Made by a program: the position numbers and the translations under genes. A DNA stretch of 64,000 bases from Hyaloscypha bicolor E (lineage: Eukaryota > Ascomycota > Leotiomycetes > Helotiales > Hyaloscyphaceae). The stretch lies in assembly GCF_002865645.1 (NCBI RefSeq), contig NW_020194618.1, forward strand, positions 434,001 to 498,000, in the 5' to 3' direction. The notes beneath the pieces are model-generated. The model saw only the letters and a program-made list of their open reading frames with translations. It ran no database searches and was not told the DNA's origin. This document shows positions 23,215 to 36,065 of the stretch, one piece after another (within the stretch, counting starts at the first letter, position 1; each line of letters opens with the position of its first letter).

Positions 23215-26200
23215 GAACTCGGTTTAATATAGATACTAATAAGGGAAAAGAGCTAATTAAGAAATAGAAGAATAATATTAACCTAATAACTATAATAAAG
23301 GCTAATCTTTAGGAATATCTAACTACTAAGATATATTAGTATATCTTATATAAGAAAAGTAATAATAATTTATAAGATCTATTCCAGAATAATTTTAAAA
23401 ACTTTAATACTATAATATATAGTCTAATTAATTATATATTTATATAAAATCTTCGAGCCCAATTTTAATATAATAATATCTATATTAAATAGAACTATAA
23501 GAACCTTACTATTATATAATTCTTTATTAATCTTATCTAAAAGAAAACAAAAAGTATATAAAACGAAGCTAATATTATTAATAATAGTCTAATTAAAACA
23601 GATCTTCTTTAGAGACCTATTATATTAGTTTATTTTACTCTAGATAGAATTAGATATAAGGAAACCAGATATTCTTAATTAAGAAATTAAATTATTTATT
23701 TACCTTTTTCAAATTAAGGCTATTTACTACTTTTACTTTTATTATTACTAGTATTATTACTAAATCCGAACTTCTATTAATTAATACCTATTATTACTAC
23801 TAGAAAGCTTATTAGAGAAATAGTAAAGATATATTTCAAAATATAGAAATATAACGGAATTAATAGTAGTTTTAATTATAAACTTATTATATTCCTTAAT
23901 ATTTACTAATATATAGAGCTTTTAGAAAAGATACTAGTAAGAGCTTTTTCTATTATATTAAAAGAACTAGTATAAGACTATTTCTATAATAACTAGCTTT
24001 CGAGCTATATATATAAAAAGGCTTATATAAATATTTATAGCTTTTTTAAAGGCTCCGGTTTCTATTATTAAAATCTAAATAAATGAAATATTATTATCTT
24101 AGTAACTATAATAGTAAAAGACCCCAAAAAACAATATTCGAGCTTATTTAAATACTAATTAATAACCTATATAAATTATAATATAGCTTTATTTTTGCTT
24201 TATAAAATACCGAATTTTTATATAATAAGATTATTACTTCCTATTAAAGCTTACTAATATACTAATATATAGTCTCGGACCTTTCTAATAAACTCGACCA
24301 GCTTATTAATAAGCTCTAATTATCTATTACTATTTATAAAAAAGAGTAATAAATTACTACTAAAACCTATTTTACTAATTAATAATATTATTCTCAAAAT
24401 TCTTTAAGCTATTATTTGTCTGGAAATTATTAATATAAATTCAGCTATAATTTCGGAACCTGTAATAACTATTTCAAGTTCTATAATTATAATAATTATA
24501 TTCCAAAATTATATTTTATATATAAGAAACCCGAATACTGCTTATAGAAATATATATTAGAGAAATAAAAGACTAAAAAAGCTCAATTTAAAAATAAAAA
24601 TATTTCCTAATTTAGATTTCGAAATATTTATAATTTTAGTAAATACTTTAGTAGTATTTATATATAATATATTACCGATTTTAAAAGGAAAGAAAATAAT
24701 AAGAATAATAAAAATAAATTAGTAAATAATACTTTTAAAGTTTTACTAGTAAAAATAAATAAAAGAAAAAAACATTATTTAGATTTCTATTTCACTTCTA
24801 TTAAAAGCTTTTTAGCCGCTTCTATTACTTCTACTTCTGCTATTTCTATAATTAATACTCTTATAAATAATCTTAATTTTTTTTTATATACTAGATAATA
24901 AGCAAAAACTATATCTTAAAATCTATTAAATAAATAGAAAATATTCAGATATTTATAATTAATAATATATTAAGATATAATACTTATTACTTTTATAGAA
25001 TTATAATTAATATTAGAGCCTCTAGATTCTTAACTATTAGTTCTAACTAATTTCAAATTTTATAATATATTAATAATAGTATCTAACTTAATAAAACTAT
25101 TAAAGATTAAATTAATATTTAGTTTAGTATTAGATCTATAATAGTAAAAATACTAATTAGGCAAGTATAATTCTATATTATATTTATAAAGACTCTATTT
25201 CTATTTAGTTTAGCTAATATAGATAAGCTAAGAATCTATTTTAATAATTTTACTAATTATTTTATTATTTCTACCAGATGTTTTATATTTATAATATAAT
25301 ATTTTAGATACTCTTTCCTGCTTTAGAATACTATACTATAAAGCTTTATTTCTGAATTCTTTATTTGTAATTTTTACTTTCTTATAAAGGTTAAATTATA
25401 ATATCTATATTACTATTTTAATTATTTATTTATTAGTAAGCTCCGAAATATACTAGAATAAGCAGGCTATAATATTAATATAAAAGCCTTTAAATACTTT
25501 ATAAAATACTATAAATAATACCAGAAATTCGAATAATTACTAAAATAATTTAAATTTAATCTAAAAGATAATATTAGCTTTAATTACTCTATTATTATTA
25601 ATATTTTCTATATTTTCAATAAGTTTATATTCTATATTATTAATAAAAGCACTCGATATTAAGCCGGCTAATAGCTTTAAAATATTAATATATTATATAT
25701 TTAAAATACCCTAAAGTAATATTAAATTAATATCTATTTAGGCCCTTCTAATTAGATTATAGCAAATACCGGAAAGTAGTTTACTAATAAAGAGTTTACT
25801 TAGCTTATAAATACTATAGAAATCAAGATTAAAATTATTTCTATAGAAGCTTATAATTCTATTAGAATTATAGAATACTACTATAGCCCGATTTAATATA
25901 TTTATTTTATTATTATAGCCAAAATTAATAGAATTAATAAGAATATTATATTTCAAATAGCTTTTAAGGCCATTAATAATTCTGCTAGACCCGATAGTAT
26001 TATTCTAACTTTTTTAGTTTATAGTACTTTACCTTAAATAATTAAATATAATACCCTATTACTAATTATATTATAGTAATTAGTAGTACTTAAGAAAGTA
26101 ATAGTAGAAATTTAGAAGCTTTAAGCTAGATATTAAATTATAAATACCCTAAATACCCGAAATAGTTCTAGTACTACTAATATCTATAAATTTTCCTTGA

Positions 26201-28060
26201 ATTCGGATATTCTTATATAATATAAAGGAAATACTAGTTAATCTAGTAGTTAGAATAGGCTATATAAGCTAGTAGCCATTAATAGAGAAAACTATATACT
26301 AGCTCTATTATATAGTAATATTACTTTCCGTTTAATCTTTATAAAGCCCTTTTATATAAAAGATATTAAGATTATTACTAATAGCCCTAAACCTGAAACT
26401 ATTTTCGAATTCTATAATAAGGCTAAAGGTAATACAGATATAATTCCTCCTGCTATTCCCGCTATTTTACTAAAGTATAGCAGAGAATATTCTTTATAAG
26501 AACCCGGATTTTATAGTATTTCTATAAGATAATAATTTATATAAGAACTTCTATTAAGGTAAAATCGCTAGTCTTTTAGAAAAGAATATATTTGAGATTA
26601 TTTTTAGATCTCAAATACTAAAGAAGATATATATTTTTAACTCTCGGTTTATTAATAAAATTAAGAATAAAAATATAAAAAGAGAGTTTAAAAAGTCGAG
26701 ACTAGTTATCTAAGCTTATAATAATAATAAGAAATATATAATATTAATATAATTATCTATTATTTAATATATTAGCCAGAAAATCATTCTTAATATTATT
26801 ATTATAATAATAGATACTATAGAATTATATTTATATAATATCTTATAAACTTATATTTAATTAATAATTTTATTTAACTATAATTTTTATATTAACTCAT
26901 TTTGCAAGCTTACTAGAAAGCTAAATCTAAAAAATAATTCTATTCTAAAAGTTATAAAACTACTATATAATATATTAGAAGCTAGAAACTACTAGTTTAA
27001 GACTTACTATTTCTATTATATTAATAAGCTTTCTATAAAATAATTAACTTATAACTCTTGCCTCTTTTATAATAAGTAATTCTTTAGAATTATTAGCCTT
27101 TAAACTAATAATACTTTATTTATTAGAACTAATAATTTTATAAATACAGAGTAACTAAAGCTCTAAAAGGCTAAATTCTTGGCTAAGAAATATAAATGCC
27201 TTATTTTTAAATATAATCTCAAGTTTAATAAAAGTATTATCTATATAGATATTACTAGAATTATTTTTATATAAGAATACTAATATAAAAACCTCTGAAT
27301 TATTTCTATAAAAAATATTACTACTATAAATAATAGAAGTACTATTCGTTAAAATCTCTCTATTAAAGACTAATATATTACCTAATATATTAAAGAAGTA
27401 TATATTATATTAGTCTATTAACTAGAAGCTTTATATAACTTATTAATTACTATTTAAGCTATTAAACCTTCGGAAACTAATATAAAGGTACTTAATAAGT
27501 ATATTTAATAGCAAATTAAGAATACTACTAGAAAACTGAGATTTATAAAGCTAATAAAAGAATTCTTATATTTAATTATTTTTATAAATACTTTATTTAT
27601 AAATAATAGAGATCTCTTTTTCTAAATCGGATATATTCTAGTTTTAGTAAACGGAACTAGATATACTAATATTATCTACTAGTTCCTTATTAAATATAAG
27701 AGAATTACTAGAAGTATTCTAGCTTTAGAATTCTATAATATAGCTTATAGCTTTAATATAAGCGCTTTAGTTAAATCTATAATTAATAGAATACTAGAAA
27801 TGAAACTATTACTAGTAGTTTATATGAATTCGAAGTTATTATATAAATGCCTTATTAAATTAGAAACTATTCGAGAAAAATATCTAATAATTAATATAAT
27901 ATATCTTTACTAAATATATAAATAATAAGAGATTATAGAAGTTAAATGAATTAAAAAAGAATTAAATCCTGCTAATTCTATAATAAAATCAAAGCTAATA
28001 AATACTCTCAAGTACCTAATTAATATAAATACTATATAATTAGATATAGAGAAATAAATC
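23215..28060 (+). pseudogene. copia gag-pol relic of copy D
   Basis: Gag about 23215-24640, with a decayed zinc-knuckle-like segment near 24480-24545. Pol follows: integrase core near 25790-25900, RT about 26700-27500 with the catalytic motif as TNN (27104-27112), and RNase H about 27730-27950. Most stops are TAA/TAG at glutamine positions. An open frame on the opposite strand at 25738-25956 is a by-product of AT-richness. Full polyproteins of this family are single long frames, so this copy is dead. Confidence 0.87.
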
Positions 28061-28279
28061 GAGTATAGATAAAGCAGGAAATAGATATATAAGATAGAAA
28101 GATATTATAGGAATAGAAGTTACATATAAAAGATTATAGCCTTTAGTATATAACTAAAACCTTAGAAGTAATATAGATATATAAAGTATTTGGGAAATCT
28201 AGTATTAGGCCGGATTAGGGAATTTATATATAATTAGAGAGAAGTACTATTTTTTCGCGTTTTTTTAGAAAGGTTCTAG

Positions 28280-28535
28280 TATTAGTATAGCTATTTCTTT
28301 AGGAGTTATATATATAGTTACGGGATATAGAATACGAGATACAGTTATATAACCTTATATCTTATAAGTAATTTAACTAGTAGACTAGATCTCTTTAGGC
28401 TTAGCAGATTTAGGAATTATATATTAATACTATAATTTATAATTCTTATTTTTGAATAATAATAACTTTACTAACTAATATAACTAGTATTTTTACTCCT
28501 ATATAATAGTACTATATATTACTAGTAAACTAATA
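28280..28535 (+). repeat. 3' LTR of copy D
   Basis: 256 bp, TATTAG...CTAATA, directly followed by the GAAAT target duplication. Confidence 0.9.
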
Positions 28536-29108
28536 GAAATAAAGTAATAGTAAGAATTAATAAATTATATTAGCTTTTTAAAAAAGTAATAAGTTTTTAA
28601 TTAAAGAAATAGTATTATAATTAAAAAGTAGATTTTATATAAAAATAGAAATATATAATATATTAATTAGGCCTTAATATAAATTTTAAATATAATAATA
28701 ATTATATTAAAAAAAAGTTTCTTAATATAAAATAAGCTTTAAATAAATAAATCTAATTTCTTTAATATTTAAAAGCTTTCTAGAATTTTATATTATTAAG
28801 TATTTTCCGAAATAATATTAAATCTAATAAAGTTTTCTCTTTTTTTAATAAAACTTCTAATTAAATATTTCATTTATATATAACTTCTAATTAAAAAGTT
28901 TATTTAAATATTATAATTTAGCTTTAGATTAATATTAGTTATAAAAATAACTAATAAAAAGCAAATAAATTCTTTATAAGATTCTTTAGCTTAATATTCT
29001 TTCTTTTTTTTAAAAAATATATAAAAGGCTTTCTTATTTCTTTTCTTTTAATTAATTAATTATTCGTATTTTTAAAACTTTTAAAAATAAATATATTTTA
29101 AAATTAAG

Positions 29109-29356
29109 TATTAGTTTATTAGAAATATATAATATAATATATAATATATAAAATTAATAAAATAATTAATAATTAGAAATAAGAATTATAATATTATATT
29201 TCGTATTTTATATTTTATTACTTATATTTTATTACTTATATTTTATTACTTATATTTTATTACTTATATTTTATTACTTATATTTTATTACTTATATCTT
29301 ATATCTCGAATTCCGTAATTATATATATAATCTCTAAAGAAATAGCTATACTAATA
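29109..29356 (-). repeat. solo copia LTR
   Basis: 248 bp in minus orientation with TATTAG and CTAATA ends and no internal element. It is flanked by TTAAG (29104-29108) and TTAAA (29357-29361), a target duplication with one transition. A 16-bp TATTTTATTACTTA-type repeat is expanded inside it (about 29200-29295). Recombination between two LTRs is the usual origin. Confidence 0.75.
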
Positions 29357-29456
29357 TTAAAAGTTTATAGAATAATTCCTTAATTTCTTATTTATTTTAA
29401 ATTATAATAAATACTTTATTTTTAATTTTTATAGCTCTAGTAATAGAATTTCTTAT

Positions 29457-29545
29457 AAAAAATATTATTTAGTAAAAAATATTATTTAGTAAAAAATATT
29501 ATTTAGTAAAAAATATTATTTAGTAAAAAATATTATTTAGTAAAA
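29457..29545. repeat. 17-bp tandem repeat
   Basis: Five to six near-perfect copies of AAAAAATATTATTTAGT. Confidence 0.9.
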
Positions 29546-29625
29546 AAATAATAAGAATTAAATAATAAGAATTAAATAATAAGAATTAAATAATAAGAAT
29601 TAAATAATAAGAATTAAATAATAAT
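29546..29625. repeat. 14-bp tandem repeat
   Basis: About five copies of AATAAGAATTAAAT, directly abutting the 17-bp array, followed by a degenerate tail. Confidence 0.88.
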
Positions 29626-31179
29626 AAGAAATAAATAATAAAACTTATCTAATTTCTAAAAAAAATATTTATTAAAAACATTTTTTAAGAATTATAAAGA
29701 ATATTTATAAATGAAAATAAAATATATATAATAAATCGAATATAAAAAACTTCTTTTTAGACTAAAAAAAGCTATTATTCTGTAATACTTTTATTTAATT
29801 CTTTATAAGAGAAATATATTTTATTTTCTTTAATTTTAATAACTCTAAAATATAAATTATAATACTAATAATATTTTTAATCTCTTAAATATTATTTCGC
29901 TTATAATATCTTATAATATCTTTTTTAACTTTATATTTATTTTAAAATATTTATTTACTAATATATATTTATTATTAATATAATTTTTAAAGAAGTACTA
30001 GAATTCATTTCTTTTAATAAATTATTTAAATTAATTTCCAGTATATATTTACTAAAATATAATATCTTTTTTAATTAATTCATATATTTTACTTTATATA
30101 AGCCTAGCTAATAATATAATAATTTCATATTTATTAATTTAATATTATATATAAGAATTAGTTTTTTTTTTTGGGAAATAGGCTTTAAATAAATCTAATA
30201 AATAATATTAAATTATTCTTTTTTCTCTTAATATCTTTAGTTCTTTTTTATTTCTTATTTATATTTGCTTTACTTATATTTCTAGAAGTATTTCTTTATT
30301 ATAAACTTTATTTTATTTAAGTATTCTTTAAATTAAAAAGCGTATTTTTATAAATAATATAGCAGTTTTATTATAAATTATATAAAAGAAATTTAATTTA
30401 ATTTAATTAATAAATAAAATATATATAATAAGAGATTTATTTAGAGCTTCTTTTTATTTATTATAAAAGTAATAAATACTTAAATAATTAATTAATATTT
30501 TTATTTATTTAATTATATTATTACTTTTAAAATTATAAGCCGAAATAATAATTTTATTAATTTCTAGTTTATTAAGTTCCTGAATTATTATTTCTTTAAA
30601 TTCCGATTTACTATTTACTTTAAGCTATTTAAATAAATTATATTTATAAATATTTTCTTTTTAAATGAACTTAATGATTTTTTTATTAATTAAGTTTTTT
30701 TTTTTAAAGATTTGGCTTTAATTTATTCTATGAAATTATTTCTAATAATAATTAAAAAGTTATATTTCCTATAATCTAATAACTTAATTATATTAATTTT
30801 AAAGTAATATAAAAGAAATATAGCTTTTATTAAATATAAAGCTTCTTTTTATTTTCTTTTACTCTTATATTAATAAACTTTATAAATACTAATATACTTT
30901 TATATATAGTTATAATAATCTTTTTAATAATAATAGCTAGCTATTAAATAAAAGATATTTTCTTTTCTAATATACTTATTATAATTCAGCTTTTAACTTT
31001 ATTAATTAATATAATTATCTAATAATTACTTATATTTTATTATTTATATTTTATTACTTATATCTTATTATTTCCTAATTATATAATAATATATATAATA
31101 TAACTGCTTTACTAGAAAAATATATTTGAAATATACTAGAGATATTTAAAAGACTAAGCCCCTTATAGGCTAGTATATT

Positions 31180-31340
31180 ATAAGATATATATATTTCCTT
31201 ATAACTTCTTATATTTTAGTTTTTCTTTTTTTAGCTTTAAATTATCTTTTTAAAAAACCTTTTACCTTATTTTCTAAGCCCTAAATATTATATATATAAT
31301 AGTATTTAAAGCTTACTTCTTTTAATTCTATAAAGGATTT
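31180..31340 (+). repeat. dispersed repeat, probable gypsy LTR/leader segment (copy 1)
   Basis: Shares a recognisable order of words with 52735-52900, including TTTTTTTAGCTTTAAATTAT, then TTTAAAGCTTA and a TTCTATAAAG-like segment. It lies upstream of the gypsy gag-pol relic, so an LTR or leader role is inferred. Confidence 0.5.
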
Positions 31341-31689
31341 CAAATAAACCAATTTAGAACTATTAGAAATATAAATATTACTAAAATAATGAAATGTTAG
31401 AAATATAAGTAATAGACTCTAGAATAATAAAAGCAAAAAGCTTTAGAAGTTTTAAAGAAATTAGATATTTATATCTTTATAAAAATATATTAGTAATATT
31501 TTAAAAACCTTTTAAAAACCCGAAAGTTAAAGAATCTTATATAAAGGCTACTTTTTAATTAAGTTCTAGAATAATAAATACTTATAAGCTAGTAAATTAA
31601 TTACTACTTTTAAGCTTTATCCTATAACTTTATAAGCCTTATATATATACTAGTAATAAAATTACTAGAGAGAATATAATAAAGGAAAA

Positions 31690-34385
31690 ATATAATAGAT
31701 TAATTTCCTAGAATATTATAGAACCCGGAATTATATCGACTTTTATTAAAGCTTCTAATAATACTTTTAAAGCTTTTACTAGTTTAGGTTATTTTATTAG
31801 TAGTTTTTCTCGAAACGAATATTATATTAATATTTTTAAAGAATTTATAAATAAGTTTATAAAAATAAAATTCTTTAATTTTATTATAAAGCTTTTAGAT
31901 ATTAAAAACTTTATTATTATTAAAGAATTATATAAAGGAATTAAGAAGTCTAATCTTTTATTTAAGAATATTAATATTATTATAATTAGTTATTAAAAGA
32001 ATATTCGAAAAGCTTTTATATATAAAAACGACTATAATAATAATAAGAATATTCTTAATAATATTAAGCTTTATAATACTAAACTCGAAAAGAATATTAA
32101 ATATTATATAGCTATAATAAATCGGTTTATAATAACTTTAGCTATTTTTGCTTCGTTTATTTTTGCTATTTTTATTATTTTTTCAAATTCCTTTCTAAAA
32201 TTTCTTGAATTATCTTATTTTTATTCCTATCTAGAATCTTCTATATTTTATACTTTCTTTAAAAATACTAGAATTACTAAGCTTTTAGATTTAACTCTTT
32301 TTACTAGAGATTATATTATTTTTAATAACTAGCTAGTTTAAATTAAAAATAAATTATAAGGAAATACTAATTTATATTTCTTAGAGAATCTCAAAATTAT
32401 TTATATTTCTAATAAACTTATAAATAATACTCTTGCCTTAACTAATTCTTATATAAATAAAAAATAATTCGAATTAGTATTATTAGCTTTTAGAGTTATA
32501 TTCTTATTTAAAGAAGCTATACTTTAATTCTAATAAGATATAAAACACTTATTATAACTTTAGTAAACTTTAAATATATTTTAATTAAATATTTCAAAAG
32601 TTCTATACTTTTTTCTTATAATTATTTATGAAAGCAATATTAGTCTTTAAGATATTAAATATAAACTAAATAAGAAGATTTTATTAAAGCTTTAAAAGTT
32701 AATATATATATTATAATAATTTTTCTATTAATACTACTTGCTTTATTTTAGTATTATATTATTAATAATTAGTAAATTAAAGCTATATATAAAAAACCCA
32801 AGAAATATAAGAAAACGAAAGCTAATCTAGCCAAGTTTACTTCTGGTATTATATTCTCTTATATATTTAAAAAGAAATTCAAGAAGCCTATATTTATTAC
32901 TTTTATTAAATATATATATATATATATATATTTTTGAAATATAAGTAATATCTTATAAAAACTAAAGATTTCTTAGTTATTAAATACTTTAATTATAACA
33001 AGTTTAGCTATTATATTAAGTATTATTTACTTAAATATAATAAGGAAATCAAAATAGCTTTCTTTAGAATTAAGCCGAATCTAGTTCCTATTTTAATAAA
33101 GTATCTAATTCTTGTTTTAGTAAAGTATTTAAAGAATTCAGGCTCTAATTCTAGTATAAAACCGGAAAACAAGTATTTCTAAAGAAAGTTTTTATCTTGG
33201 AGGCTTATAATATTAATTTGATAAATATTAATTTAATAAATATTAATTTAATAAATATTAATTTAATAAATATTAATTTAATAAATATTAATTTAATAAA
33301 TATTAATTTAATAAATATTAATTTAACTTATTTAATAAAAGGAAATATTTTTATAATGCTTTATATTATTAATATAAATGAATTAGAAATTAAGCTTTTT
33401 CCCCTTATTAATATTAGAGTAAATAGTTATGCCTTTATTAATATAAAGCTTATTTAATTTATAAAGCAATTCTTAGAAATAAAACTATAATTTCTTTTAT
33501 TATTCTATATTATATGCGGTTTTAATAAAAAGCTAGCTAAGTTTATTAAGAAGTATTTAGAAGTCTTACTTTTAATTAATAAATAAAGTATTAAAAAGAT
33601 ACTAATTAACGAGATATTATTATAAGCTATATCTGAAAATTAATTATTCTTAAGTAGTTTTTCTTTTTTAGAATTAATTAGAGTAAATTATATAATATTA
33701 TAGAAAAGAAGCTTTTATAACTTAATTAAGATATAATATTCAAGTAAAAGCTAAAGAAGTAAAAAGAGATCCTTAATAAAAAGCAAATACTAGATCTAGC
33801 TATTCTTATTTCTATAATATTTAATTATATAGCTAAAAAAAAAGTATTATTAAGTAAATCTTTATTTATAAGATTAATAAAAAGCTTAAAGTTCGGGAAA
33901 AGAAGTTATTTCTGAACTAGGGAATTAATAATTAGAAGAAATAAAGCTTTAGTAGCCTTAAAAATATTACTCTTAAAACTTAAGAAATATATCTTTATTT
34001 TCTTTAAAAAGAAATTTAATATCTATTCTTCTTATAAATTATATAATTATAAGATTTAGATTATACTAATCTTTTTAGTAATAGTTTATTTAAAAGCTTT
34101 AGGAAATCAAGCATTTCTTGAAAAATAACTTGGCTAAGGGCTTTATTAAAGCTAGCTAATCTCCCTTTAATTTACTAGTTCTTTTTATAAAGAAGACTAA
34201 TAAAGGTTTATACTTTTGTATTAATTTCCGTTATTTAAATAATATTATTCGAAAGAATTAATACTTTCTTTTACTAATTAATAAAACTTTAAGTTAATTA
34301 TTTAAAGCCAAGATTTATATTAAATTTAATATTTGCTAAGCTTTTTATTATATAGTTATAAACCTGAACTTTTAAGAGCTAATAA
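31690..34385 (+). pseudogene. Ty3/gypsy gag-protease-RT relic, truncated
   Basis: Read with RIP-type stops as glutamine, the plus strand gives gag (about 31690-32950), then a zinc-knuckle relic (YFNYNKFSYYIKYY near 32980-33025, Cys/His now Tyr). A pentapeptide repeat follows (33205-33320), then an aspartic-protease-like segment (LINIRVNSYAFINIKL, about 33400-33450) and the start of RT (GFIKASQSPFNLLVLF and FCINFRYLNNIIRKN, about 34140-34260). The frame at 33197-33457 is still open but is only part of this polyprotein. The element stops abruptly at about 34385, where base composition returns to normal. RT finger/palm, RNase H, integrase and the 3' LTR are missing. Confidence 0.82.
33205..33320 (+). 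repeat. 15-bp tandem repeat encoding NINLI
   Basis: About eight units of AATATTAATTTAATA; each encodes five residues (NINLI). It lies in frame between the gag zinc knuckle and the protease of the gypsy relic, where its length can change without shifting frame. Confidence 0.88.
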
Positions 34386-34487
34386 TATTTTAACCCCAAC
34401 TCTCCATATCCGACTTCAGACTGATAGGAGTTGTCTCTAGTGTGCACGAACTTCTCCATTAGTTTTATCGACTGGTAGCAGGTAGCG

Positions 34488-34676
34488 TTGGGATACCTTA
34501 GCCGCCTGCTCTTCTTCCACGATCTCGATTCGGTATCGGTTCGTCCTGCGAAGGTTTCGGAGGTGTTGGATGAGCTTGAAACTCGTCTGACGTGGATGAT
34601 TCCGGTCCTGCGCGCTGTGATCGATTCTAGTCAGCGAGGCTACTACGAGGTTCGGTGGGCTCGGCTATTTTGCTGA
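34488..34676 (+). CDS. small hypothetical ORF at left edge of the GC-normal island
   Basis: 62 codons with no recognised domain (starts MGYLSRLLFF, ends WARLFC). It lies in the same reading phase as the HET-type tail that opens at 34767, separated by TGA at 34674 and TAG at 34764. It may be a degraded piece of that same gene or a chance frame. Codon composition is balanced, unlike the AT-rich neighbours. Confidence 0.25.
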   Translation: MGYLSRLLFFHDLDSVSVRPAKVSEVLDELETRLTWMIPVLRAVIDSSQRGYYEVRWARLFC

Positions 34677-34766
34677 CCTCCCAACCTTCCAAAATTATTC
34701 CTACAAACAAATTATCATGCCCAAGCCAAATCTGGATTTCCTCTCCTTGAAAGCCACATAATTTAG

Positions 34767-34961
34767 CTACTTTTAGAGCAAGCCTATATGTGTTTAGTGT
34801 CTAAGAACACTGCAGTTGGAGACACCATCTGCGTCTTCTTTGGCTTGGACATGCCTTTTGTTATACGGAGGGAGGACGATTATTATATATTGATCGGCCA
34901 ATGTTATGTAGAAGGCGAAACCATAAATTATCTCGAAGAAGGCCGATTCGGTGTTACATAG
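34767..34961 (+). pseudogene. C-terminal tail of a second HET-type (heterokaryon incompatibility) protein
   Basis: An open stretch of 64 codons ending in TAG (34959-34961) reads GDTICVFFGLDMPFVIRRED and continues YYILIGQCYVEGE. This is the hallmark C-terminal block of many fungal HET proteins: a GD.IC...G...P.vlR core, then a Y.liG.CYV.G segment. The N-terminal HET domain expected several hundred residues upstream is missing, because the gypsy relic and the island boundary begin within 400 bases. It is therefore a truncated relic. An in-frame stop at 34764 closes the upstream side. The downstream intact HET gene lacks this tail motif, so the two are not simply halves of one gene. Confidence 0.65.
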
Positions 34962-35285
34962 TCTGCCTTAAGATGATCACGACCGTGAAACTTGTAAATT
35001 ATGTGTCTCTTTATTTTATTTGAAAATCCGGCGTAGGCACTATTTAAGAAGTTCGGGTTGAACCCCAAGCGTTTAGTGTAATTTCTAAGATTATGTTAAT
35101 GTAGGGAAATGAATGCAGCCTCTTCACCAAGGGAAGGAATAGCCACTTGGACTCCTCATCAATCTAAAGAATAATTCCTGCAAAATTGTAGACTAAGGGA
35201 GATCACTTTGCCTATCACTTTGCTTATCAAGCCCAACCCGAGCGGAGACTTTACTGCGCAAAGCAGTGTAGGGATCGTCTTGTGG

Positions 35286-35349
35286 GGCTATGCATGCATA
35301 CAGAATGCGCCCTGTGTGGCTATGCATGCATACAGAATACGCCCTGTGT
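35286..35349 (+). repeat. 32-bp tandem duplication with palindromic core
   Basis: Two 32-bp units (35286-35317 and 35318-35349) differing at one position, followed by a partial third. Each contains the perfect 12-base palindrome TATGCATGCATA. Confidence 0.9.
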
Positions 35350-35376
35350 GGCTGTGTAGGGACGTGTAGTAGAGAG

Positions 35377-35475
35377 GCATGCCCAAAATTTTGTTACACC
35401 GCGTTGTTCTGCCACCAATCAATTGGTTTTGCCCATACAATAAGTGAAGGCGGTCTGACAAAACTTTGGGCATGC
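35377..35475. repeat. 99-bp inverted-repeat unit (MITE-like or hairpin)
   Basis: Arms GCATGCCCAAAATTTTGT (35377-35394) and ACAAAACTTTGGGCATGC (35458-35475) are inverted with a single mismatch, enclosing 63 bases. No clear target duplication is visible, so a MITE is only one possibility. Confidence 0.7.
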
Positions 35476-35699
35476 ATCTCCGCAAGGAGGGTAAAGAAGT
35501 GATTTCTATGGAAGATATCAATTAGGCGAAGCCCTGTACCATATCGGCAAACTGAACATCGGGCAGTAAACACGGCATACATGGGCTATGCATCACAGGC
35601 TTTTCGAAACTCGATCGCATGACTGGTCGGTAACTCCGATAACAATAAGGCTACCGTAGTAAATCCGTAGAGGTGCTAAATGTGTGATGATGGGATGCC

Positions 35700-36065
35700 G
35701 TCTCTGACTTCTTAACCTTCTCTCCCCCTCTCAATTTGCGACCTTTCGTTAAGTTTCCTCTACAGTATACCTCCAGCGTTATTATTCCCTCTGAATACGT
35801 ACACGAGACACCATCATTTACTACGGTATCTCTCCACATAACACACTTGAGTCTAGCAGGCGCGTGTCGTTTCGTTCTCAGCTTAATCTTGGACACTTTT
35901 AAGCCAAGGACGAAACACAAGGGCATCCAATCAATCACGCAACTTCTTTCGAATTGCCATTCGGAGCTACCTCGCTTGTGAATCATCAGCAACAAGGCGT
36001 ATGCTACCGGCATCGTCAATCGTTTCGCATAAAAAGCCAGCATCAATCCTTTCACATAGTACACT
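35700..36065 (+). promoter_or_regulatory. probable promoter and 5' leader of the HET gene
   Basis: Contains a pyrimidine-rich tract (35701-35732), common in fungal promoters near transcription starts, and an AT-rich CATAAAAAG about 30 bases before the start codon. No specific factor site was recognised. A 185-codon open frame on the opposite strand spans this region and the gene start but has no recognisable domain and is treated as chance. Confidence 0.35.

Larger units (their letters stand above)
22262..28535 (+). mobile_element. Ty1/copia full-length copy D
   Basis: 6,274 bp flanked by target duplication GAAAT (22257-22261 and 28536-28540). LTRs are 22262-22495 and 28280-28535. The leader (22496-23214) carries a palindromic minisatellite, followed by gag and pol. 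Differences from the other copies are mostly C/T and G/A transitions. Confidence 0.92.
28541..31179. other. AT-rich non-coding stretch with relics
   Basis: Almost no GC and no reading frame I can defend. It contains a solo copia LTR (29109-29356) and two tandem-repeat blocks (29457-29625). Some TATTTTATTACTTA repeats near 31025-31075 look like a further LTR scrap. Nothing else was recognised. Confidence 0.6.
34962..35699. other. intergenic DNA of normal composition
   Basis: No convincing gene. Short overlapping frames at 35288-35582 on both strands lie across repeats and show no domain. It contains a 32-bp direct duplication (35286-35349) and an inverted-repeat unit (35377-35475). Confidence 0.6.

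Noticed and set aside
25738..25956. 72-codon minus-strand ORF in copy D
   Set aside because: Antisense to the integrase core of a plus-strand copia relic, with AT-driven amino-acid composition.
29457..29625. Regular short repeats that could suggest a CRISPR array
   Set aside because: Units are directly abutting 17- and 14-bp AT repeats with no unique spacers, in a eukaryotic sequence.
35288..35582. Three short overlapping ORFs (62-77 codons)
   Set aside because: They run across the 32-bp duplication and inverted repeat and show no domain.
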